From the NCBI GenBank assembly GCA_019237435.1, contig JAFAHB010000203.1, forward strand, positions 1 through 7,375: a stretch of DNA of 7,375 nt. Reading direction: 5' to 3'. This DNA is from Vulcanimicrobiota bacterium (GTDB taxonomy: Bacteria; Vulcanimicrobiota; Vulcanimicrobiia; Vulcanimicrobiales; Vulcanimicrobiaceae). Below are positions 1 to 7,375 of this stretch, piece after piece; positions within the stretch are counted from its first letter, which is position 1, and each line of letters opens with the position of its first letter. The notes beneath the pieces are model-generated. The model saw only the letters and a list, made by a program, of their open reading frames with translations. It ran no database searches and was not told where the DNA came from. A program made the position numbers and the translations under genes.

Positions 1-826
1 GGCCTAGACGTCGTCGTCGACGAGATTCCGTTTACAGTCGAAGGAACTACCGATTACGACGCGGCAGCGGCGGCGTTGAAAAGCGGCGAGTACGCCGCGA
101 TCGCGGTACAATCGCCGAACTTTTTCGGCAACATCGAAACCCCCGCCGCGGACACCTTGGCTGCGACCAAATCGAGCGGTACGGTTCCGATCGCGGTCGT
201 CGCCGAAGCACTAGCGCTGGCTACGCTGGCCACGCCGGCGTCATGGGGAGCGCAAATAGTCGCGGGCGAGGCGCAAAGCTTCGGCGTTCCGATCGCGTAC
301 GGCGGCCCCTACGCCGGCTTCATTGCGTCCACGCAGGAACACATGCGCCGCATTCCGGGGCGACTGGTGGGAAAGACCGTGGATAACGCCGGGCGAACGG
401 CGTACGTGTTGACCCTCCAGGCGCGCGAACAGCATATTCGCCGCGAGCGCGCGACATCGAACATTTGCACCAATCAGGCGCATTGCGCGCTCATCGCAAC
501 GATCTATCTGGCGTTGATGGGAGAGAGTGGGTTGCGCACCGCGGCTGCACTGAACTTGGCGCGCTCGCGCGAGCTCGCCAGCGCCGTGGCTAGCGTTTCG
601 GGCGTACGGCTCAAGTATGCGGCGCCGTTCTTCAACGAGTTCGTGGCCGACGTCGGACGGCCCGCGAGCGAGGTGCTGTCGGCGCTGCGCGATCACGGGA
701 TCTTAGGCGGCATCGATCTCGGCCGATTCTATCCCGAACTGAGCACGTGCGTTCTCATGACGGCGACCGAGCTTACGACGACGGGTGACATCGACGCGCT
801 TGCAAGCGCGCTCCAGGAGGTTTTGC

Positions 827-846
<20 letters not shown>
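1..846 (+). CDS. gcvPA: Glycine dehydrogenase (decarboxylating) subunit 1, GcvPA, 5'-truncated by the window edge
   Basis: This is the C-terminal 281 residues of the alpha subunit of the split P-protein of the glycine cleavage system. With GcvPB it decarboxylates glycine on PLP and passes the aminomethyl group to lipoyl-GcvH in the cytoplasm. The frame is open from base 1, so the TTG at 76 is internal and not a start. Family motifs visible, numbered from the first codon of the window, are SPNFFGNIE (about 38-46), GAQIVAGEAQSFG (83-95), YGGPYAGF (100-107), REQHIRRERATSNICTNQ (142-159), FNEF (211-214) and GILGGIDLGRFYPEL (233-247). Full-length GcvPA proteins are about 440-450 residues, so roughly 160 residues lie outside. 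This half carries no catalytic PLP lysine, as expected. The stop overlaps the start of gcvPB by 20 bases. Small departures such as GAQI for the usual GADI look like ordinary divergence. Identification is secure. Confidence 0.96.
815..820 (+). promoter_or_regulatory. Ribosome binding site that fixes the gcvPB start
   Basis: A perfect AGGAGG lies six bases before the GTG at 827, inside the last codons of gcvPA. It selects GTG 827 over the GTG at 785, which opens the same frame 14 codons earlier. The sequence encoded between them (TSTRLQARSRRFC) is not like the start of a GcvPB. Confidence 0.85.
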
Positions 847-2272
<1,426 letters not shown>

Positions 2273-2290
2273 CCGGCTCGAATAAGCCCT

Positions 2291-2317
2291 CCAAAAGCGG
2301 CGGACAGCCGCTTTTGG
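2291..2317 (+). terminator. Hairpin terminator after gcvPB
   Basis: This is a perfect 11-bp inverted repeat, CCAAAAGCGGC and GCCGCTTTTGG, around the 5-base loop GGACA. It begins 18 bases after the gcvPB stop. The GC-rich core is GCGGC/GCCGC, and the flanking AAAA and TTTT pair with each other, so the hairpin could act on transcripts from either side. The T-run is only four bases and is followed by GG, so it is weaker than a textbook intrinsic terminator. It most likely separates the glycine cleavage transcript from the next unit. Confidence 0.75.
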
Positions 2318-2361
2318 TATTGCGTCAGGAGGACGGCTCGCTGGACGCCGGGAATAAAAGA

Positions 2362-2391
2362 TTGACCTAACTTAATAACCCAAGTTAACAT
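2362..2391 (+). promoter_or_regulatory. Candidate sigma70-type promoter for the cysteine dioxygenase unit
   Basis: TTGACC at 2362-2367 matches five of six bases of the -35 consensus. TAACAT at 2386-2391, after an 18-base spacer, matches four of six bases of the -10 consensus, including the conserved TA and final T. The area is markedly AT-rich compared with its surroundings and lies just after the gcvPB terminator, where a promoter is expected. Transcription would start near 2398, leaving a leader of only about 11 bases before GTG 2409. That is short, so the assignment is tentative. Confidence 0.4.
2368..2387. promoter_or_regulatory. Inverted repeat, possible operator
   Basis: TAACTT (2368-2373) and AAGTTA (2382-2387) form a perfect 6-bp inverted repeat with an 8-base spacer. 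The repeat lies between the candidate -35 and -10 elements and reaches into the latter. Its size and position fit a binding site for a dimeric repressor. CAAGT also recurs as a direct repeat at 2381-2385 and 2393-2397. No regulator gene is in the window, and short AT-rich palindromes occur by chance. Confidence 0.3.
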
Positions 2392-2399
2392 TCAAGTAT

Positions 2400-2404
2400 G
2401 AGGG
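2400..2404 (+). promoter_or_regulatory. Ribosome binding site for the cysteine dioxygenase gene
   Basis: GAGGG lies four bases before GTG 2409. It supports that GTG. An in-frame TAA at 2376-2378 limits the search upstream, and no other ATG, GTG or TTG lies between them in frame. Confidence 0.55.
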
Positions 2405-2408
2405 CTCC

Positions 2409-2954
2409 GTGCTTAGTCAGCTCATCGAGAATCTTCGTGCTCGTGGACCGCTCGACCGGAGCGCTGGGGAGATGCACGCGTTGCTTGCCGCCGGGGCGCG
2501 CGCATGGGAGGGGAACCGGCGGCTTCCGTCCCGCGTAGGCGCATATACTCGAACCTGCGCCTACCGGGACGACGCCTTCGAGGTCGTTCTCTTAAACTGG
2601 GCGCCCGGTTCGGCCTCCCCCATTCACGACCACGGCGATCAGCATTGCTGGATGATCGTCCTCTCGGGCGCTCTCGATGTCGACGATTACAAACGACTCG
2701 ATAGGGGGACGGTTCCCGGTTATGCCCGGGTGGAGCCGAGCGGATTCAGCACTCTCGGGCCGGGCGGGGTGGATCTTCGGTCCGGCCGTTTTTCCCTCCA
2801 TCGCGTGAGCGCCCGGGCCGATGGGTCGGCGCTCTCGTTGCATATTTATTCCGCGCCTTTGCAGCGCTTTTTCGTCTATGACCAGCGGGCGCGAAGGTGC
2901 GACGTTGCCTATGGGGCCTACGACGAAGTCCTGGCTCATCGGGCGTTGCGATGA
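2409..2954 (+). CDS. Type I cysteine dioxygenase (cupin thiol dioxygenase) with Cys-Tyr cofactor residues
   Basis: This 181-residue cytoplasmic non-heme iron enzyme is predicted to oxidise L-cysteine with O2 to cysteine sulfinate, the entry to hypotaurine/taurine or to pyruvate plus sulfite. It has an N-terminal helical part (1-35), then a cupin barrel. Against the mammalian enzyme, the iron ligands are H73 and H75 (SPIHDHGDQHCW) and H131 (SLHRV). R48 in AYTRT matches the substrate-carboxylate arginine (Arg60), and SLHIY (143-147) matches the Ser-His-Tyr triad. C80 and Y147 sit where Cys93 and Tyr157 form the thioether crosslink. Many bacterial homologues have Gly instead of that Cys. GTG 2409 is the first possible start after an in-frame stop. 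Its TGA overlaps the next ATG (ATGA), so the two genes are probably translated together. A related activity such as 3-mercaptopropionate dioxygenase is less likely, given the Arg, but not excluded. Confidence 0.9.
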   Translation: MLSQLIENLRARGPLDRSAGEMHALLAAGARAWEGNRRLPSRVGAYTRTCAYRDDAFEVVLLNWAPGSASPIHDHGDQHCWMIVLSGALDVDDYKRLDRGTVPGYARVEPSGFSTLGPGGVDLRSGRFSLHRVSARADGSALSLHIYSAPLQRFFVYDQRARRCDVAYGAYDEVLAHRALR

Positions 2955-4294
2955 CTGAGTTCGACGTCGCAATCGTCGGCGGCGGCTTTAGCGGATGCGC
3001 CGTTGCCGCGCATCTGGCGCGCTCGCCCGAGCAGGGATTCTCCGTCGCGCTTTTCGAGCCCGAACCGCTCGGGCGGGGGGCCGCGTACGGCAGCCCCCAC
3101 CGCGAGCTGTTGCTGAACACGCGCGCCTTTCAAATGAGCCTGTACGGCAGCGACCCCGATCACTTCGTGCGTTGGCTCGGCCCGCGTGCCGGCCGAATGG
3201 AGTTCGCTTCTCGCCGGCTTTACGGCGATTACGTCGCAGAGATTGCCGAGCATTGTTTTTCACGGCCGCGCTACGAACGCGTTCCCGAGCGAGTCGAATC
3301 GGTTCGGCGCGGTATCGGCGATCGATTCATCGTTGAGACGGCCAACGGTTGTTTTTTTGCGCGATCGGTGGTGCTCGCCACCGGGAATCCGTTACCGAAC
3401 GACGATTTCTTGCCGCTCGAAGTGCGGCTTCACGCGGGCTACGTCGCCGACCCCTGGCGCTTCGACTATCGCGCGGTAGGCGGCCAAGTTCTAGTGATCG
3501 GGTCGGGGCTCAGCGCGCTCGACGTGGTTGTCGCGCTGAAGTCTTGCGGACATCGCGGTCACGTGCACATCCTTTCGCGCCACCGTCGCTTTCCCGAAGT
3601 ACACGCAGACGTCGCGCCGTACGATGTCGTCCCCGCGTTGGAAGCCTCCGGTGCCGGTGCCCTGCTGCGAAGCTTTCGGCGTCACGTCCGTGACGCCGCA
3701 GCGCGCGGATTCGATTGGCGCGCCGTCGTCGACGCGATCCGGCCGGAGAGCGAGGCGCTTTGGCGGCGGCTTTCGCAACCCGAGCAGCGACGCTTCGAAC
3801 GCCACTTGCGTGGACTTTGGGAACGCCATCGCCATCGCGCACCAATACAAGTTGATGCGGTCGCCCAAGCATATCGTAACGGCGGCCGCCTTAACGCCTA
3901 TGCCGGGCGCTTAGCGGGGATGCGGCGAGGCACGGTCACGATCGCCGGGCGTGACGGGACGACGATCGCGCTTCATCCCGATTGGATCGTGAATTGCTCC
4001 GGCGTGGGACGCACGTCGGCAATGGTGCGTGACCGGCTGCTTCGCGGCATGCTTGCGGACGGGACGATCTCGGCGGATCCGCGAGGCGTGGGTCTTCGCG
4101 CGACGTCGAGCCTTGCGGCGATCAACTCGCAAGGTTCCCCGGTTTCCGGCTTATGGATCGTCGGGCCGCCGGCGCGCGGCTCGCGCTTCGAGGCAACGAC
4201 GGTTCCGGAGCTGCGCGCTATGGCCGAACTTGTCGCATCGCAGATTTTGAACGCGATGCGATACGAGCGTTGGGAAGGCCGGCAGCAGGCGTAA
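2951..4294 (+). CDS. FAD/NAD(P)-binding oxidoreductase of the COG4529/YdhS type (NAD_binding_9-like)
   Basis: A 447-residue predicted flavoprotein whose substrate is unknown. The N-terminus is a Rossmann FAD site, VAIVGGGFSG (6-15), with the acidic end of strand 2 at FEPEPLGRGAAYG (35-47). LLLNTRAFQMS (53-63), followed by DHFVRWLG (70-77) and SRRLYGDYV (87-95), matches the pattern typical of this family. VVLATGNP (140-147) is the usual ATG motif. A second dinucleotide site, VLVIGSGLSALD (180-191), should bind NAD(P)H. The C-terminus carries IVNCSGVGR (346-354) and GPPARGSRFEATTVPELR (405-422), the family's closing signature. There is no CxxC redox motif and no membrane segment. The ATG at 2951 shares four bases with the dioxygenase stop, with no good ribosome site, so coupled translation is likely. 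The upstream extension of the frame to 2897 lies inside the dioxygenase gene and is not needed. The coupling suggests a role in oxidising or reducing a thiol-derived compound, which is inference. Confidence 0.85.
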   Translation: MTEFDVAIVGGGFSGCAVAAHLARSPEQGFSVALFEPEPLGRGAAYGSPHRELLLNTRAFQMSLYGSDPDHFVRWLGPRAGRMEFASRRLYGDYVAEIAEHCFSRPRYERVPERVESVRRGIGDRFIVETANGCFFARSVVLATGNPLPNDDFLPLEVRLHAGYVADPWRFDYRAVGGQVLVIGSGLSALDVVVALKSCGHRGHVHILSRHRRFPEVHADVAPYDVVPALEASGAGALLRSFRRHVRDAAARGFDWRAVVDAIRPESEALWRRLSQPEQRRFERHLRGLWERHRHRAPIQVDAVAQAYRNGGRLNAYAGRLAGMRRGTVTIAGRDGTTIALHPDWIVNCSGVGRTSAMVRDRLLRGMLADGTISADPRGVGLRATSSLAAINSQGSPVSGLWIVGPPARGSRFEATTVPELRAMAELVASQILNAMRYERWEGRQQA

Positions 4295-4296
4295 TC

Positions 4297-6270
4297 ATGA
4301 GTTTGCGAATCCGGCGCGAAGCGTTTGCGCTAACGTTGACGCTTGTTCTCGTCTCGTCGCTCGCGGCAGGGTGCGGCGGGGCAGGGACGTTTCCGAGTGG
4401 ATCGGTGGTGAATTCGCCGGGGAGCCCGGATCCGCATCAGACGCCTCCGCCACTTGTCAACGTCACGGTAACCGTGACGATTCCGGCGCGCACGAAACAT
4501 CGCGCGGTGCGTCCGAACTACGTTTCGGTCAACACTGAATCGGTCGTGATCCAGCTCTCGTCAGTCAACGGTCAACCGGTGAGCGGCGTGAATCCGACGA
4601 CGATCAACACGGTCGCGCACGCGCGCGGCTGCAAGCTCGCCAACGGTCAGACGATCTGCACGGCCACGGCTTTCGGGTCGCCCGGTGACGACGTCTTTGC
4701 CGTGACGACCTACGCGGGAACCAATGCAACCGGTTCGGTGCTCTCGGTCGGCAGCGTTTCGGCGAAGATCCAAGGCGGCGGCGGGGTTCAAGTCAACAAT
4801 CTGTCGCTCGCGCTGCAAGGGATCATCGCCTCGCTGCAGCTCTCGCTCTCGCCGCGCTCCGGCAAACGCGGTCATCCGGTCCAATCGGAGGTCACGCTGA
4901 CCGCTTATGACCCCAGCGGCGCACAGATCGTGGGCCCCAGCGACTACTTCACGCCGATTGCGTTGGCGATCCAGGGCGACACCGTGCATGCATTTAGCTT
5001 GAAAGCGGGCCGCACGTCGGGCTCGACGTTGACGATCGCCAAGCCCACGTCGAACATCGTGCTGAGCTACGACGGCAACCGTCGCGCGACATCGGTGACC
5101 GTCGCGGCGAGCGTTGACGGTCCGAGCCAGATCGGCAAGAGCGCGCTCTTCACGCTGCGCGGCAAACAGCCGCCGCCGCCGGTGGGCACGATCTACGTTT
5201 TGAATCTGGGCGCCAACGACGGCAAGGGCGCGACGGTGACCGAGTACGACGGCAAAGCCAACGGCAATGCTGCTCCCGAGCGCACGCTTTCGCTGGATTC
5301 GAAGTTGTACGCGCGCAGCATCGCCGTCGATGCCAGCGGCAATCTGTATGTCGGCTATCTGGACAACCAACTTGGCTACAATCCCGGAGACGGACAGCCC
5401 GATACCGGCGACGAGGTCGCGATCTTCGCGCCCGGTGCCAGCGGCAACCAGAAACCGAGCGCCGTGTTGAACTCCGATCCCAAGACGCAGTCGGCGCTGT
5501 TCCCGATCTTCCTAGTGATCGATCCGTCGGGCCGGCTGGTGACGTACGGCGCGACGACGGTTGATGCGAATACGGGTGATGCGGTGCTGACCTACAAGGC
5601 CGGAAGCTCCGGGCCGACTCCACCCGAGTACGGGTTCGACTTCAGCTCGCCGAGCTTGCACTATCCTGGGCCGACCGGTCTCGCGATCGATCCGAGCAAC
5701 AACTTCTACGTCAACGGCGCGCTCTACTCGATCGTCGGCGACCAGTACGGCTTGTACGTGGTATCGGCCGCGGACATCAGCAACCCTTACAGCGCGGCGG
5801 CACGCACGATTCCGTGGAACCCGTCGGTAACGCAACTCACCCCGGGCTTCACGAGCAACAACAGCCTCGATCAAAGCGGCGAGATTTACATCGGGACGTG
5901 GACGTCGGAGGGCAGCGGCAGCAATACGTCGTGTCAGGCGCACACCAACGTCTATGCAGCCGGTGCGCAAGGAGGGACGACCAACGTCCCACCCGTGCGC
6001 GTCTTGACGCTCGAGACCGTCGCGAGCTCGGGCAGTCCCTGCGAGTTCAGCAATCCGTTGCTGCCGTACTTCCCGACGATCCAGATTTACGGAACGTTGC
6101 TCTTTGCCGTCGACGATCTCAACAACGCCGTCGACGCATTCTCAGCGAGCGCGAACGGCAACGTCAAGCCGTCGCTGCGCATCGCCGGCTCGGCGACGCA
6201 GCTCGACGCGCCGGTTGCGCTCGTCGTCACATCAGTTTCCGGGTCGGCCGAGGCTGGTCCGGCAAAATAA
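4297..6270 (+). CDS. Exported lipoprotein with beta-rich N-terminal domain and degenerate propeller-like C-terminal region
   Basis: A 657-residue protein of unknown function. Residues 1-25 are a lipoprotein signal peptide: basic RIRR, a hydrophobic core, then LAAGC with C26 as the lipidated cysteine. The -3 residue is Ala, so the lipobox is slightly off consensus. A Pro/Gly/Ser-rich tether follows (28-54). Residues 56-288 are beta-rich, with VTVTIPA, RPNYVSVNTESVVIQL (72-87), a likely disulfide pair C112/C121, and DDVFAVTTYAG (131-141). A QPPPPV hinge (291-296) leads to a region with loosely repeated blade-like units to about 646: GTIYVLNLG, IAVDASGNLYVG, LVIDPSGRLVTYG, GLAIDPSNNFYVNG, LDQSGEIYIG and LLFAVDDLNNAV. 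Turns of the type GN..P recur (323-327, 383-387, 621-625). This resembles NHL/SMP-30-type propellers, but the blades are uneven. C546 and C582 could pair. The start at ATG 4297 is two bases after the preceding stop. Earlier in-frame codons would place 48 non-signal residues before the signal peptide. Confidence 0.8.
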   Translation: MSLRIRREAFALTLTLVLVSSLAAGCGGAGTFPSGSVVNSPGSPDPHQTPPPLVNVTVTVTIPARTKHRAVRPNYVSVNTESVVIQLSSVNGQPVSGVNPTTINTVAHARGCKLANGQTICTATAFGSPGDDVFAVTTYAGTNATGSVLSVGSVSAKIQGGGGVQVNNLSLALQGIIASLQLSLSPRSGKRGHPVQSEVTLTAYDPSGAQIVGPSDYFTPIALAIQGDTVHAFSLKAGRTSGSTLTIAKPTSNIVLSYDGNRRATSVTVAASVDGPSQIGKSALFTLRGKQPPPPVGTIYVLNLGANDGKGATVTEYDGKANGNAAPERTLSLDSKLYARSIAVDASGNLYVGYLDNQLGYNPGDGQPDTGDEVAIFAPGASGNQKPSAVLNSDPKTQSALFPIFLVIDPSGRLVTYGATTVDANTGDAVLTYKAGSSGPTPPEYGFDFSSPSLHYPGPTGLAIDPSNNFYVNGALYSIVGDQYGLYVVSAADISNPYSAAARTIPWNPSVTQLTPGFTSNNSLDQSGEIYIGTWTSEGSGSNTSCQAHTNVYAAGAQGGTTNVPPVRVLTLETVASSGSPCEFSNPLLPYFPTIQIYGTLLFAVDDLNNAVDAFSASANGNVKPSLRIAGSATQLDAPVALVVTSVSGSAEAGPAK

Positions 6271-6281
6271 GCCCATCCTCA

Positions 6282-6314
6282 ATGAACACACGCTACATAA
6301 GGAAGACTAAATGA
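6282..6314 (+). CDS. Possible 10-codon leader peptide before the pstS-like gene
   Basis: An ATG at 6282 opens a tiny frame, MNTRYIRKTK, whose TGA (6312-6314) overlaps the pstS-like ATG (6311-6313) as ATGA. The downstream ribosome binding site lies inside it. Four of its ten residues are Arg or Lys. It has no clear ribosome binding site of its own, so it may be chance. If translated, it could couple or tune expression of the next gene. Confidence 0.2.
   Translation: MNTRYIRKTK
6299..6305 (+). promoter_or_regulatory. Ribosome binding site of the pstS-like gene
   Basis: AAGGAAG ends five bases before ATG 6311. It is the clearest ribosome binding site after that of gcvPB and sets the start of the last gene. 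The 40-base gap after the preceding lipoprotein gene shows no hairpin and no convincing promoter or Pho-box-like repeat. Confidence 0.65.
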
Positions 6315-7375
6315 ACAAATCACTCGCTGCACTTGCCTTGGCGGCCGGTATCGCGGTGGCGTTCAGCGCATGTAATGGGAGCTCCGGAGGTTCAGGAGTC
6401 TCATCGTTGCCGAACGCTCCGCTTTCGTCAGGGCATCGCATTCATCGCCTCGACGACGCCGGCCCAAGCTCTCTGCACGCCGGTGGTGCGTCCTTCCCCG
6501 GTGAAGGTTATAACCTCGGCCAACAGCCGGTCGGCTCGGCGACGGGGAGCCCTCCGCCAAATACACAGCCCACGCCTGGTATCGGATCGCTCCTCGCATC
6601 CTATGGCGGCGACCCCGCGTACTACTGTCTCACCGGCAGCACTAAAGGCCGCGCCGAATTCGACGCCAATGCGAGCGCCGGCTATAGCGCCGCATGGGCT
6701 ACATCTCCCTGCGCCACGCTTACCGGATCCTTCACCGGTTTCGGCGGACGGCAGGACCCGCTCGACTTCACCGGCACCGATATCGCGCTGACATCGAGCG
6801 AATGTTGCGGCAATTCGACCCCGTACTACACCGGCCGTTACAACGTCGGCACCTCCCTGGGCTGGCCGTTCGAAATCCCGGTGCTCGGCGGTCCGATCGT
6901 CTTTCCGTACAACGCGAGCAGCTTCACCATTCCACCGAGCCAAACGGCGGTGCAGTTCTCGACGTGGACCTATTGCGCGATCGCAAACGGCACGATCAGC
7001 AGCTGGAACGACGCTGCCATCCAAGGCGACAATGGCGGGTCGATCACCGGCGGCGTCCCCCAGACGCTCGACTTCTACTACCGTAGCGACAGCGCCGGCA
7101 CCAGCTATCTCTTTACCGAAAAGCTCAACCACAGCTGCAACGGAGCGTGGAAGGGCAAGTACGCCCACGATCCCTATCAAGATGTCGCAAAAGGCCGTGA
7201 CGCGTCGTGGTCGTTCGGCGTGAACTCGCAATGGCCGGGCCCGAATACCGGGCGCTTTCATGGTGAGTCAGGAAACGCGAACATAATCTTAGGCATCCAG
7301 GGCGACGCATACGGCACCGGTTACTCTGAGGGCGCGTGGGCCGCCGCTGCCGGCATCGCCCAAGCTGCGCTGCTC
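6311..7375 (+). CDS. PstS-like phosphate-binding lipoprotein, 3'-truncated by the window edge
   Basis: The frame is open for 355 codons to the last base. Residues 1-20 are a lipoprotein signal peptide ending AFSAC, so C21 is probably lipidated. A Ser/Gly linker follows. The rest resembles the substrate-binding protein of the Pst phosphate ABC transporter: LHAGGASFPG (55-64, cf. the GATFP loop), LTGSTKGRAEF (107-117, cf. the GSG.G loop), LDFTGTDIAL (151-160, cf. DFaGSDaPL), IPVLGGPIVFPYN (189-201), IANGTISSWNDAAI (224-237, cf. IF.GkI..WnDp.I) and FYYRSDSAGTSYLFTEKL (255-272, cf. yRsDgSGTt..Ft). R258, D260, S261 and T264 are in the positions of known phosphate ligands. It is unusual in having six cysteines after C21 (106, 134, 165, 166, 222, 276), including an adjacent pair, and in a Pro-rich segment near 80-90. 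It probably binds phosphate or a related oxyanion outside the inner membrane. No pstCAB is visible. The C-terminal part lies beyond the window. Confidence 0.85.
   Translation, partial: MNKSLAALALAAGIAVAFSACNGSSGGSGVSSLPNAPLSSGHRIHRLDDAGPSSLHAGGASFPGEGYNLGQQPVGSATGSPPPNTQPTPGIGSLLASYGGDPAYYCLTGSTKGRAEFDANASAGYSAAWATSPCATLTGSFTGFGGRQDPLDFTGTDIALTSSECCGNSTPYYTGRYNVGTSLGWPFEIPVLGGPIVFPYNASSFTIPPSQTAVQFSTWTYCAIANGTISSWNDAAIQGDNGGSITGGVPQTLDFYYRSDSAGTSYLFTEKLNHSCNGAWKGKYAHDPYQDVAKGRDASWSFGVNSQWPGPNTGRFHGESGNANIILGIQGDAYGTGYSEGAWAAAAGIAQAALL

Noticed and set aside
1..300. Several CGATCG/GCGATCGC-like words, as a HIP1-type repeat
   Set aside because: They are scattered within codons for Ile/Ala/Asp in a GC-rich genome and lack the density or spacing of a real repeat system.
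2327..2370. AGGAGG at 2327-2332 followed by CTG 2341 and nine codons to TAA, as a leader peptide
   Set aside because: The start would be a rare CTG and the candidate promoter lies downstream of most of it. The match to a ribosome binding site is probably chance at the end of the intergenic GC-rich part.
2398..2540. ATG at 2398 as an alternative start for the dioxygenase
   Set aside because: It is out of frame with the dioxygenase and runs into a stop after about 45 codons with no recognisable product. GTG 2409 gives the family N-terminus.
4561..5370. 269-codon open frame on the minus strand opposite the large lipoprotein gene
   Set aside because: Its composition is Arg/Ala/Val-rich and low in information, typical of antisense frames in GC-rich genes. 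It has no ribosome binding site or family motif.
5325..5450. TGCCAGCGGCAA occurring twice (5331-5342 and 5435-5448 area) as a DNA repeat
   Set aside because: It simply encodes the recurring Ala-Ser-Gly-Asn turn of the propeller-like region, so the repeat is at protein level.

Overview
The window looks like an ordinary chromosomal stretch of a GC-rich bacterium. It holds six protein genes, all on the + strand and tightly packed. The first gene is cut by the left edge and the last by the right edge. The two lipoprotein-type signal peptides suggest a diderm, environmental lineage. The N-terminal domain of the 657-residue lipoprotein resembles, from memory only, a family common in Candidatus Eremiobacterota (WPS-2/Vulcanimicrobiota). 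That is a moderate-confidence inference and needs a search.

Region 1 (1-2272) is the end of a glycine cleavage operon. It holds the C-terminal part of GcvPA and a complete GcvPB, the two halves of a split glycine decarboxylase (P-protein). gcvPB starts at a GTG inside the end of gcvPA, behind a perfect AGGAGG. A perfect 11-bp hairpin about 20 bases after gcvPB probably ends this transcript.

Region 2 (2273-2408) is the only real intergenic space. It holds the terminator and then an AT-rich stretch with a candidate sigma70-type promoter overlapping a small inverted repeat.

Region 3 (2409-4294) is a two-gene unit joined by an ATGA overlap. It encodes a type I cysteine dioxygenase of the cupin fold and a COG4529/YdhS-type FAD/NAD(P)-binding protein. 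The dioxygenase keeps the Cys and Tyr that form the thioether cofactor in animal enzymes. The pair suggests a thiol or sulfur oxidation function, but the flavoprotein's substrate is unknown.

Region 4 (4297-7375) starts only 2 bases later. It encodes a 657-residue exported lipoprotein with a beta-rich N-terminal part and a degenerate propeller-like C-terminal part. After 40 bases comes a PstS-like, cysteine-containing substrate-binding lipoprotein that runs off the right edge. No terminator is visible between 2409 and the end, so regions 3 and 4 could be one transcript, though their products act in different compartments.

I found no RNA gene, insertion sequence, CRISPR array or clearly new multi-gene system. 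The points most worth checking are the Cys-type dioxygenase, its coupling to the flavoprotein, the divergent PstS-like protein, and a possible 10-codon leader peptide in front of it.
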